A stretch of DNA of 64,000 nt, from assembly GCA_965153455.1 (NCBI GenBank), contig OZ234494.1, positions 13,578,001-13,642,000 of the forward strand, written 5' to 3'. This document shows positions 1 through 10,424 of the stretch, in pieces (the first letter of the stretch is position 1; every line of letters begins with the position of its first letter). The stretch is from Sphagnum compactum. Lineage: Eukaryota; Bryophyta; Sphagnopsida; Sphagnales. The notes below the pieces were generated by a model. It had not been told where the DNA came from and ran no database searches. It worked only from the letters and a program-made list of their open reading frames with translations. A program made the translations under genes and the position numbers.

Positions 1-175
1 AGTGGCTGCAAGGAGAGATCAAGTAGTAGCAACCATTCAGTCAACTACAAACAACCAATTGTGTACAAACGATGAGTTTCAACAATATCCATCAAGCAGC
101 ACGATTTGAATATCTATCGAGCAGATAGATGGATAAGTGAGGAAGTTCTGTGGCAGTGGTCTTGAGAATCTTACT

Positions 176-375
176 TCAAGTCCACACTTTTGATATGGAG
201 CACTCCCATGAAGCCTTGCAATTCGTCCTGAACTTGCTTGTCTTCTTTCTTCTGACAATGCCCACCTGTGAACCAGCATATTGAACAATCAAGAAGCCAA
301 AGCTATAAGTAGAGTCTCCAAGCCACAGTAGATTAACCCACTGTACATCAACACACTGTTGCATGGCATCACTTT
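176..375 (-). other. possible degenerate 3' exon of the thioesterase-like gene
   Basis: About 100 bp beyond the stop of the thioesterase-like gene, the minus strand has an open stretch reading SDAMQQCVDVQWVNLLWLG. It can be laid against the FAT second hot-dog motif (SDLDVNQHVNN.KYIGW) and is followed by a possible donor (CAG/GTGGGC near 255). In this alignment the usual catalytic Asn and His would be Gln and Cys, and the later EYRREC motif is not kept. The match is weak and made by eye. It may be a decayed exon, an exon of an altered protein, or chance. Confidence 0.25.
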
Positions 376-471
376 TCTAGTTCTAACTGGTCTCATCTCC
401 AGTGTACTGCAGCAGTAATAAACAACCAGCATCTGCCAATGCCAATTTGAATCAAAAGATGATCTTGCAGC

Positions 472-2192
472 CTAAGAGAGTGAAACTAACTTTGGTGGAT
501 CTCTGACCCAAGGCGCTAATTCAGCTCGTATCTTGTCGGTGACACGATGCATGGTTTTTGTATCCACATGCATTAGTACCCAAATGCTGACAAAAACACA
601 ACACCACCTTGCATTAGTGACAAATCTTTTCCCTGCAATTTTGCACATTGCATGCAAATCAAACTAGCAACTGGGGCCTACTGTTGGATATTGTAATTAA
701 AAATCCAATCACTTGTTCTCCACTTCCTGTCATGATGATAACCTGGAGAAATGTGGCAATGTCAAATGTGTTCATGCTCACTCCACAAAGCTGTATATCT
801 GGTTCTGATCTGAGATCCCAAACAATTCTCATAATATCTTGAGATGTGGTAAGCAGTGGGTTCTCGCAAGAAATGCGAAAATTGGATTCGACAAAGGACT
901 GAGCAGAATGGTTGAACCATACCTCGTTGCACAGGCAATAACCTCCCCTGTCCTAACCTCCTTTACAGTCCAATCGCGTCGTACTGCATTCCTCCCTTCT
1001 GTGCAGAACCAGGTGTCTATTTCCAGCAGACTTCGCCTGCAGGCAGCAGGCAGCCATGTGGTTGTGATATTTCTTTATGTAAACACATAGAGGACATGTG
1101 TCAATGGAAGAATATCTTGCATGCACAATTACCACTCTCTATGCAAACCACCAAAATCAAGGAATCAAGGTCGAGTTCTTTGAAAAGTTCCAAAAAGAAA
1201 GAACAAGTTAGGAAAAACATCCAGAAAGAAGAGAAAATTGTTGCATCCAAGCTACAAGCCACAAAAGCTGCAGACATGCAACAGGGATTACCAGGCCGGA
1301 TATCGATCAACCTCAATGTGCATTCGTGTTGTCACAGTGATAAGCCGCTCATCATTCATTCCATGAAAAGCTCCATACCCAATAGTCAACACATGGTTGC
1401 ATGCAGCTTCCTGTATTTCAAAGAGTCTATTAGTCAGTGCTGGTGCAACGTGCATAATCCAAGAACAGGAATTGCTTCGCTAGGTATAGCTGCATGGAAA
1501 GAAGGAGAGAAAGGAAACAAGAAATGGAGGAAGCAGCACTCAAATCTTTTAGCGTTTGTCATTGACAGCGCCACAAAACTAAGAAGACGAGGTTCTGCAA
1601 GCAAACTCCATTGTCAAAGATAGTGCCAATAGCTTCACAAAAACACATTAGATACAACAACATGCGTGTGTACACATACCTGGAGTAGACACGAGAGCGT
1701 CTCTAACGAAGTGGTTCGTCGAGGTCCGACCTCAGAGAAGCGCACAACAAAGCGCTCTCGGTACAAAGATCCATTCTCTCGTAGCATTCCGAAGCCAATA
1801 CACTCATTGTTATCAGGCTCACGCACAAGGGGAGCACCATTTTGCTCCTCCACTTCAATCTCCATCACACTACTACAATCAACAATGGCCTCCTCTCGCA
1901 CAGCTCGCAACAAAACTCCAGTCCCCATTCTTCTTCTGCCTATTCTTCTTCTTCTTCTTCTCCCATCCTCCCCACCAACAACAACCGGCAACCTCCATTT
2001 CCCAGTACATTCCGCAAGCACACGGACCTTCACCTCACAATGATCACTCCACGTCCGCACACCATGATCACTTACTCTACCGCCATTTACACTCCCACCT
2101 CGCAACAACGACAAGCTCCTTGGCTGCTGCATCAATGCAATCGCCCCTGCCATCGTCCTACCCTCCTGCGAAGTTGCAGTTGTGTTCTGCAC
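472..2192 (-). CDS. acyl-ACP thioesterase-like protein (FAT family), four exons, apparently short
   Basis: FAT enzymes release fatty acids from acyl carrier protein in plastids. Exons on the minus strand are 1680-2192, 1292-1410, 923-1036 and 472-586; intron phases (0, 2, 2) join without a break and give 286 residues. Family features visible are YRERFVVRFSEVG, then ETLSCLLQ/EAACNH (FAT: ETIANLLQEVACNH), RMHIEVDRYPAW, LEIDTWF, RRDW and WVLMHVDT, which together cover the first hot-dog domain. The first 100 or so residues are Arg-rich and could be a transit peptide; Met14 (position 2153) is an alternative start. Oddity: the frame stops after APWVRDPPK, where FATB proteins continue for about 120-150 residues through the NQHVNN catalytic motif. 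Either an intron boundary was missed or the protein is truncated. Family identity is good; FATA versus FATB is unclear, with the C-terminal end slightly FATB-like. Confidence 0.72.
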
Positions 2193-2489
2193 GCCCCGCA
2201 GACTCCCACAGCCCTCTCAAATTCCACCACATAAGTACTTCTGCAATGGGGATGCAGCAACCACACGCCCTCGCATTTTTAGGGTTAGTCGCTCCTTCTC
2301 CTTCGCTGCGCTCTAGTGTTCTTTTTCCCGTCTTCTCGCTCCCTCCGCAGTCCCACCATAAAAAACTGGAATCAAATTCACTTACGAAATCACTAATCTG
2401 CGATTAAAAAAATGACTAAAACTCCATTCATTCATAATTAAATATTAGTAACATAATTATAATGTAAGATTAATCACATGTGAGTTGGA

Positions 2490-2760
2490 CGGTCAAGTGA
2501 ACCTTTTTTTTTTTGTTGCGAATTTTAGCCATTTTGGAAAAAATATTTTGAAAAAAAAAACATATTTTGTCACAAATTCCCTGTGTTTTTTAAAAATAAT
2601 TCGCCAAAAAAAAAAACAAAATCGTCACAATTGCCTGCAATATGAAAGTGTCGCTTCAGATTTTCCACTTTCATATTTTTAATATCGCCAAATATGGCTA
2701 AATACACTTACTTATGGACCATCATCACTTGAGCAACATTACAGAATTGGACCCCGCCCC
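2490..2760 (-). repeat. dispersed repeat family B, copy 1
   Basis: An AT-rich block with poly-T/poly-A runs, GCGAAATTT-like words, 'AATATGAAAGT', a 'GCCAAATATGGCTA' core and 'TTATGGACCATCATC'. The same words in the same order occur in reverse complement at 7490-7830, 36290-36700 and 61790-62060. It looks like a non-coding dispersed repeat. It ends in long C and A runs (2752-2787). Confidence 0.55.
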
Positions 2761-5700
2761 CACCCCCCCCCCCAAAAAAAAAAAAAGCACTGGTTGGATG
2801 GACCATACTCCATGCCATTATGCGAGGTTGAAAATGGCGACAAACAAATGTAGAAATAGAAATTCTGCCGAGCCAATGACGTGATGCAATATGTACCCCA
2901 AGAGGCCCAAAGTTCTTTTTATTTGGGGGAAGGAAGGGGTTGGGGGGTTTTGAATTTTTTGGATTTTTTTTGTTCTCAATGTGTTCCAATCAACCTCCCG
3001 AGGGATGGATTCCCATCAAGTTAGTCCATCTCTCCCTCGGGAAGCTGAATTATTTACGGTTTTTATTTTTATTTTATTTTTTGATAGAGACAAAAACGTG
3101 TGTGAGGTGGTGAGAGATGTAAAGACATGGCCACACTTTCCCACTGTTTTTGACTTCCATCAAAAAGTGGGTGTGTGGTTTTCATTGCATCCGCACACCT
3201 TAAATTAAGGGGCTGACTTCCTTTTACCCTAGAGCAAGAAAATAGGGGATCAAATTGCCTGAAGTTTAGGCTAAAAGTTCCTTACCACAGGGCCAGAAAA
3301 TAGGGCAGGAAATTAAGAGGGAAAAGAAATAACCTCGCCAAAAACAATTACAAAGTTTAGACCCCCCAGTGATTTTGTTGTCAAAAAAAATTCTCATTTG
3401 TGGGACAAAAAAAAACAAATATATATATATATATATATATATTTGATTTTTTTTGTTTTTCTAGTGAAAATTCGACTCATTTTTCTTTTTATTTGTTAAT
3501 TTTCCCAAAAATTTATATCAAGAATTTGGAGGGGAAAAAAAAAAAAAACCCTTGGACTCCACTCTGCTACCATAGTACCTAGGAAAAAAATATTTTTTAA
3601 TTTTAAAATTATTCAACAAACATGTGTCAAAGTTGCCAAGGTAGGTACTATGGTAGCATGGTGATGGGGCATGGCATTATTCTTTTTTGGAGCTTGTGCT
3701 TGATTTTGGATCCCAGGAGGCAGATTTTTGCAGATTTTCCAGAACCCACAACTGTGCGGCTGCATGACACCCTAAGGAAAGGAAAGCAAGCGGTGGGCAG
3801 TGAGTGTCAGGGCCACCACCATGCAGAACACAAAACACCTTCTCCAGCTTTTGTCTAGCCTTTGGGGGGGGGGGACCCTAAACCCTAAACCCTAAGGAAC
3901 AGGCCTTTCCCAACAATAAACTGCCCTCCAAATACACTAGGAAATTTCTGAGAGTGCCAACCCCTTTCTGAATAGGTAGGTACCCCATGATAACATATAC
4001 CTAGTGTGATTCATATTATTGTCTAATATGAATATTGTAGTACCTTTTCAGGTTCAAAAATAATTAAAATATTTTTTTTAATTTCAAAAATTATTTTTTT
4101 TCAAATGTAAGAAATTGAAGAAAATTTTAATGGAAGTGTCAAAATACAAAAAATTGGTGAAAACTCACTCTCAAGAGCTTTTCTTGCTTGCTTGCTTGCT
4201 TCAGGATAATAATCCATCATTTTTTTCCTTATGGGGGGGGAGAAGAGGGTCAGGGTGTTGGATTTTTTTCTTGTTCTCAATGAGTTCCAATCAAGTTCCC
4301 AATATATTCTCAACAAGGTTTCCCCAAGTTCTCAATAGCGCCTCCCTCACTTTATCCCATGTCCTTTGCCCTAAGTTCTACTCTATGTAACCTACATAAG
4401 CCCAGGTTTCCAGTGAGCTCTTTTGAGTCACCCAAAAAACTGCTGGGAAGGTCCAGCATAAAATAGGGGCTTCAAACACGAGGGTAGGCTATGGCAACTT
4501 TGAGTGTTTAATTCAAGTCCCACCCCAGGGTTTTTTTTTTTTTTGGTGGCGAAATTAATTTCGCTATTTTTCAACAACAAATAAATTGGGAATTTTTGGG
4601 AATTTTTTTTCCAGTGTAAATTCGACTAATTTTGCTAACTTTTCTTTTGTTAAATTTCGCCAAATTTTTTATATGAGGGGAAAAAAATAAATTTAAACAC
4701 TGGTCCCACCCCCCTATAAAAAAATTACCAGATTTTTCAGTAAGTAGCCAAAAATATACAATGATCTCCCCCCCCCCCCCCCCCTTTTTTCAAGAAAAAC
4801 TTTCATATCTGGTATGGAGCAAATTTTGGCTAAATATTGTGTTTTTTCCAGGCTATGGCCACTCTGCCTACATCACAAGATTGGCCCAAAAGAAACAGGG
4901 GCGCTAATGTGAGTGTCCACTAGGGATTAATATCCTCTTAACTTAGTAAAGAATAAGAATTGCCAATTTAAACACAACAGAAAGCTTCAAAATACCTCTA
5001 AGAAAGAATGAAGGCATCTTTGAGGGACCATTTTGGCCTTTCATTCTTTTGTACCCACCCTATGAATATATAATACTATAAGAGAAGTCAAATCTTTGTT
5101 GGCGGCTATTCTTTTGGGATGCTGGATATTTTAGCCTACTCTATGTTGCCAAACTACCATACCTGCCTACCAAGTTAGGCACTTTGTTGCCTAATAATGT
5201 CTATTAAAATGCTCTAGAAAAAGTCTACATGTTAGGCAAAGGGATTTCCGAATCTATCTATGAAGGGAAGGTTGTTTGTTTGTCTGTTTGTTTTTGTTTT
5301 GCCACATTGAGATGGCTCAAACCACGAGGCCTTTTGTTATGCTCTTGTTATCGTTGGGTTGTGGTGATTCTTGTGAGGCTCTCAATGAATAGAATAGGGG
5401 TGTACCAAGTTAGTTTTATAATGTTTTGACCTCTCATTGGAGAATTTATTGAATATTTGAACTACTTTTGCACTGAAAATCCATTGAAACCCAAAATTAA
5501 GAAATTAATAGGAGAATTTGGGTGTGCTTTTGATGGTTTTGGAAATCCCTTTATTTAATGAAGATGATTTGAAATTTTTAAACCTGAGGTGAGGTTTGAG
5601 AGAGATTGAATTTTCAGTAATTTTTGTCATTGGAAATTCAATTCAATTACAAACAATGATTTTGAAAGGAAAAAATAGTTCAGTAATGAGTTCACACTTG

Positions 5701-6339
5701 GGTCAATTACACATCCTACACTCGTTGCAATGAAATTAGGTTTTTAGGTTTTTTGTTAAATTTCTTGAATTAAGGTAATCAATTTAGGATATACATGGGG
5801 CTTTGAATTTTAGGGTGCATTCCTACATTAGCTTCATCATCATTGTTTTGACGGGGTTTGAAGAACAACTTTCAAACATTGGCATTGTCAAGTATGGTGG
5901 CTACACACCATATGATTCCTATCTATCTACCTCTTGAGGAAGGTTGTTTATTTGTTTTGTATGTTGAGATCTCCCAAACCATGACAACCCCATTGCATTC
6001 TTGTACTATTTGAAAACCCTAGATGGGTAGGGGTGCACCTAGGCAAGTTTGTAATGTCTAGAGACCTATGGTGGAAGAATAACATTGAGCAATTTTGTCA
6101 TTGAGAATTAATAGGAAATTAGGGGCACACTCTTGATATTATTGGAAAGCCTTTGATGAGTGAGATTTTATGGAGGTGATTTTGGATTGAGGTGCAAGGG
6201 ATATTGAATTTTGAGTCATCTTTGTCATTGGAAATTCAACTAAATTACAAAAAATTAATTTTGGCAAAAGAAATTAGTAGGGTACCGAGTTATGTTCTTG
6301 ATAAAAATTAAGTTTTGGTTCAAGGATGTTTTGTCCATG

Positions 6340-6960
6340 TTAGGAAAATGGTGGGGGATGATGAAGCATCAAAACACACACAAAGAGATGTTGAAGCATT
6401 AGAAAACATGTTGGGGGATGTTGGAAAACTCTTTTAAAAGTTCTTTTTCAAATGTCAAGGGATGAAAGTGATTTGGGAAGGACATTAAAGGATGTTGGAA
6501 TTCTTTTTTTCAAACACAAGGGATGATAGTGCTTTGGGAAGGACACTAAGGGATGTTGGAATATTGAAAAGTATACTAAAGGATATTGCAAAATGACTTT
6601 TTTCCCAACATTGGGAAGGTTGTGGCTTGGGAATGATGAGACAACTAGGAAGGATACCATGGGATGACATGAACATTGAGAAGCACAAAGGGGGATGCTA
6701 TAAAAGAGATTTTTTAGTTTTTTTGATGCCAAGAGGGATGTTGGGGGTTGATCACAATGCCATGGAGGACATTAAGGAACATTTGGGGCATTAAAGAACA
6801 TGCCAAAAATGATTTTTTTTCAAGCGCATGGAAGGATATTAGGGGGTGATGGGGGTGTTGGGGAACATGACAAGTGCATTGGGAAAAATGCCAAACACAT
6901 TAGGAAGAAGTCCAAACCTAAAAGGGGGTGCATAAAAAGAATTATTGTTTCCAAGGATGC
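6340..6960. repeat. degenerate tandem array, GGGAAGGACATTAAGGGATG-type units
   Basis: The phrase 'ggaaggacattaaaggatgtt' and variants ('ggaaggacactaagggatgtt', 'gtatactaaaggatattgc', 'aaggataccatgggatgac') recur about every 60-75 bp. The array gives an open frame on the minus strand that is low complexity and not a convincing protein. Confidence 0.5.
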
Positions 6961-7489
6961 CAAGAGTGACTTTCAATACGTCCTTGTGGCAACCCTCAAC
7001 GCTACTTGAAATATGTTAAGGTATGTTACATTGGTTTAAAATTAAAAACATTTTCCCTTTATTTCATTATAAGAAAATGTTCTTTGTGTTGAAAGTTTCA
7101 TTTTAGATGTCCAATATGAATCATGTTACATTAATATCCTTTTTACTTAGCATGAAGTTGAGTACAGTTCCACTTACCTTAACACTTGGCCTTGGACCAA
7201 TGACAAAGGCCACATGAGTTCTTTTTAAGGTATACCCATATGACAATATTGCTTGCAAGGATTGAATGCTTCCGGATTCATGCTTAAGGTGTCAAAAGCT
7301 CAATTTGTTTTTGAGAAATTACACAATTTTTTATCATATTTTTCACACATTAGGCATCGGTAACCATTAGGCACTTTCCCTTCTATTTAAATTTTGCCTA
7401 ACTTTGTAGGCAGGTGTTCTTATTTTCAGGCACATTTTAATGCTTTAACCCCTAAATGCTGGATAAGGCAAAAAAACAATTCTTCGGAA

Positions 7490-7830
7490 TTTCAAATGGA
7501 TGTGGGTGATGAAAATTTAGCTATTTTTCAATTTCTGGGGTTGCATCAATGGTTTTAGTTTTTAAATTTTTTCAATTTTGTGATGTTGATCAAGTGATAA
7601 TCATCCATAAGTATTTTAGCCAAATTTGACGTTACTTAAAATATGAAAGTAAAAAATCGTAAGCACCCTTTTATATTGTAGGCAATTGTGGAAAATTTAG
7701 GTGATTTTTTAAATAATAATTTCGTTTACTCATGATTTCTTTTCTCAAAATAAAAGAATGTGTGACCTAATATTCTTTTGCAAAAACATTTTTTGCAAAA
7801 TGACAAATATTTTAGGCCAAAAACATCACA
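7490..7830 (+). repeat. dispersed repeat family B, copy with best-kept core
   Basis: Contains in order 'caattttgtgatgttgatca', 'ataatcatccataagtattt', 'agccaaatttgacg', 'aatatgaaagtaaaaaatc' and 'aagcacccttttatattgta'. The block at 61790-62060 has the same series with small changes, so the two are copies of one element. No protein-coding capacity is seen. Confidence 0.6.
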
Positions 7831-8343
7831 GGGTTGCAAGGGGCTTTCTGAGAGCTTTTCTGCCACAATTCTAGACACACTCATAACTTGGGATTGCAGC
7901 TTGCACTACAACAGCAAATAAATAATAAATATATTAATAGGCAAATAAATAAATATATAATAGGCCTAAATATATTAAATAAGTAAATAAATAAGTAGTT
8001 TCATTTCAATGTCAAATATACTGTACCCAAGGGTTAGTTTTGTCATTAAATAAGCTATAAAATAATGAAACAAATTTTGAGGAAAATATGAAGCTAAGCT
8101 GTTGAAAACCATCGTAATTATTGCAGTCTACAATCTGAATAATTTCCATGGAGAGAAAAGGAATTTCTGGGTAGGGTTAATAGTTCATACTTTGATGTCT
8201 TTTGTAATGCTAGAAACAATTCAATACTTAAGATTAGATTATTGATTGGACTTGCGCAAAGGTTTTGAGTTTTGACCTATTTGGAAATGGAGAGGTTAGT
8301 AAATTTACAAACCTTTTTTTGTTTTCACCATTTTAACAAGTTT

Positions 8344-9290
8344 CTAAAATTCAAGATGACATATGGGGAGGTAGAGAAATACACATAGCAATTGAAAGAG
8401 ATTTTTCAATTTGGAAACTATTGGCATGGAAGATAAACTTTGCATTGCAAGGTTCATTCTATTTGTTATACAATGGATAGGGTGGTAAGGTGCTTGTTCC
8501 ATTCTTATTAAAGCAATAACTTCAAATTTGACCCCTTGAAATTTGAAGGCATCGTCACCTCCTAGACACACAAGGTGCTTTACAATGTAATCTCGAAACA
8601 AACCACCATATGTCATTAGAGCCAAAAAAATGATAGCTTTGATGTTTGTGACAATTCTACCATCACCCAAGCATTCAAGTGTGAACAAAATAGGCACACA
8701 CTTAAAACCTACCACCACATAGCAAAGGATGGAAATTCAACTTTGATTATCAATTGTAATTATTTTATATGTAGAAATTGAAAGAAAAGGCAAAGACAAG
8801 ATTTTCTCCTTAGTGCAATCAACACAATGTGTGCAAGTTTTCAACAATTTCCCAACCAACACAATCATTCCAATGTTTGGAAGGATTGTTAAGCACTTTT
8901 AAGAAATCAAATAGAATTCTTCATATTTCATCACGGGCATACCTTGATAAAACAAATGAAAAATAAATGAATTGAACAAGTTTTTTTTTCTTTCTATCAC
9001 AACACCTACAACTACATGGTTCAAAATACCTACCCATGGATACATATAAGCATTCGTTGAACACATGTTGGTTTGTTTTCAAAAAATAATATTCCCTTAC
9101 TTCCACATTTGTAGTTGGAATAACTACCTTCTTGTGACCAACATGCTTCCATAAGGAATCTAGCTTTAGCACTAAAAGCTTATCACACTCCTCAATTTTA
9201 TTGCAAACTTTACATTTAACTCGGTGCACCTTCCCATCAGCACCTACCACATATTATACCCAAGGCAATTTTGCAACCCATGTGTCTTAG
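8344..9290 (-). pseudogene. decayed hAT-type transposase fragment
   Basis: Two open stretches on the minus strand belong to one broken gene. The upstream part (8921-9290) reads WVAKLPW then a stop, then GADGKVHRVKCKVCNKIE, a Cys-rich BED-like zinc-finger start typical of transposase-derived plant proteins. The downstream part (8344-8718) has NRMNLAMQSLSSMPIVSKLK and ends LPICHLEF, resembling the HRTNLAVQ.LS.LP...LE.LLQSL and HLEF motifs of hAT-like transposases. Stops and frameshifts separate the parts, and the hAT dimerisation C-terminus was not found. It is best read as an inactive remnant. The family is assigned from remembered motifs; no terminal inverted repeats were found. Confidence 0.6.
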
Positions 9291-9809
9291 AAGTGAACGA
9301 TGGTTCACTTCATATCATTTTTTTCATTTTTTTCTATTCTCAAGATTAGGTTTTACTTGGGCTACATCAAAAACAACATAATCAACACTAACCCTATGAC
9401 CTTGGCTAAAATTAGCACTAAATGTAAGAGATGTAAAGGGAACATAATCACACAAAAAAACTTGTGCCTAAAATCCTTGGGAAAACCTAATGGTAGCAGT
9501 GCCCAAAGCTTCTAAACCCAAGCAAATTTGATGAATGCAATGCACAAGTGACAATATTGCAATTAATACAAGACAAAATAGGTGACAAATGCACAAAATG
9601 AACAAATAATTGTAATGTTTTCTAGATGAAAATGTGCATACAAGTCACACATTCAAGTTACAAGGATCATGATCTAGATCTAAAATGTGCACATAAATTA
9701 TAACCTACAACACATTTGACTATAAGTTTAAAACACATCAATCACAAGTATCAAGCACATTCACAAGTTCAAAGTTATTGCAAGTCTAATTAGAATCACA
9801 ATTCACTAA

Positions 9810-10424
9810 GGTGAAAGCACACTATGAAATCTTTTTTTAAGTGTCACACTTGTAATTTTTCCTACATCTCTTTGAAACTTAAATATAAAACGTTAATATT
9901 TTCATTGACATATCAAAAAAGGGATCACATATGTAATGTTAATAGAATTGGCATTTTAAAAATGAAACAAAAACACATCATAATCCTAAATATTTAATGA
10001 GTAATGGACATTTGAATTTTGGTGACAAATTTTATAACACCCTACAAAATTCATGGATATGAACTCCTATTTTACAATGTGTTAATCTTATGTGTTTGAA
10101 ACTTTGGGATATTGAATGAATTATGTTTAAAAAACGAAAGATGCATTGAATGAATGGAATGTGATTTTACTTTATTATGTTATGGATTTTTTTAATCCCA
10201 AAATTTATAATTATTTTTAAAAAAATTTAATCATTTAATAATATTTTAGGATATTTTTAAATGCCTTATAGTAGCATGACTTGAAATTAGAAATGAAAAA
10301 AATTGTTGATTTCAATATCATTTAAATATTTATATCTTAAGTTGATTTTGAACTATACAAAAAAAAGGACTTTCAAAAAGGATTTTAATTCGTTGAAATT
10401 TAACCACCTTAATGTGCTTTCACC
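9810..10424. mobile_element. possible MITE bounded by 12-bp inverted repeats
   Basis: A perfect 12-bp inverted pair, GGTGAAAGCACA at 9810-9821 and TGTGCTTTCACC at 10413-10424, bounds 615 bp of AT-rich non-coding DNA. The size and lack of coding sequence fit a MITE. I could not see a clear target-site duplication, so this is tentative. Confidence 0.35.

Larger units (their letters stand above)
3000..8340. other. gene-poor gap: repeats, no convincing gene
   Basis: No exon I can support. Contents are an (AT)n tract at 3419-3443; an interstitial telomeric block (CCCTAAA repeats) at 3875-3895; family C repeat copies at 2925-3005 and 4190-4390; family B-like blocks at 3340-3560 and 4530-4690; a run of about 19 C at 4768-4786; old family A copies at 5240-5690 and 5925-6290; a degenerate tandem array at 6340-6960; and a family B copy at 7490-7830. 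Short open frames here lack family features. Confidence 0.5.

Noticed and set aside
2752-2787. Long C then A runs, possible G-quadruplex on the reverse strand
   Set aside because: Homopolymer runs of this kind recur (3866-3874, 4768-4786) and look like repeat ends rather than regulated structures.
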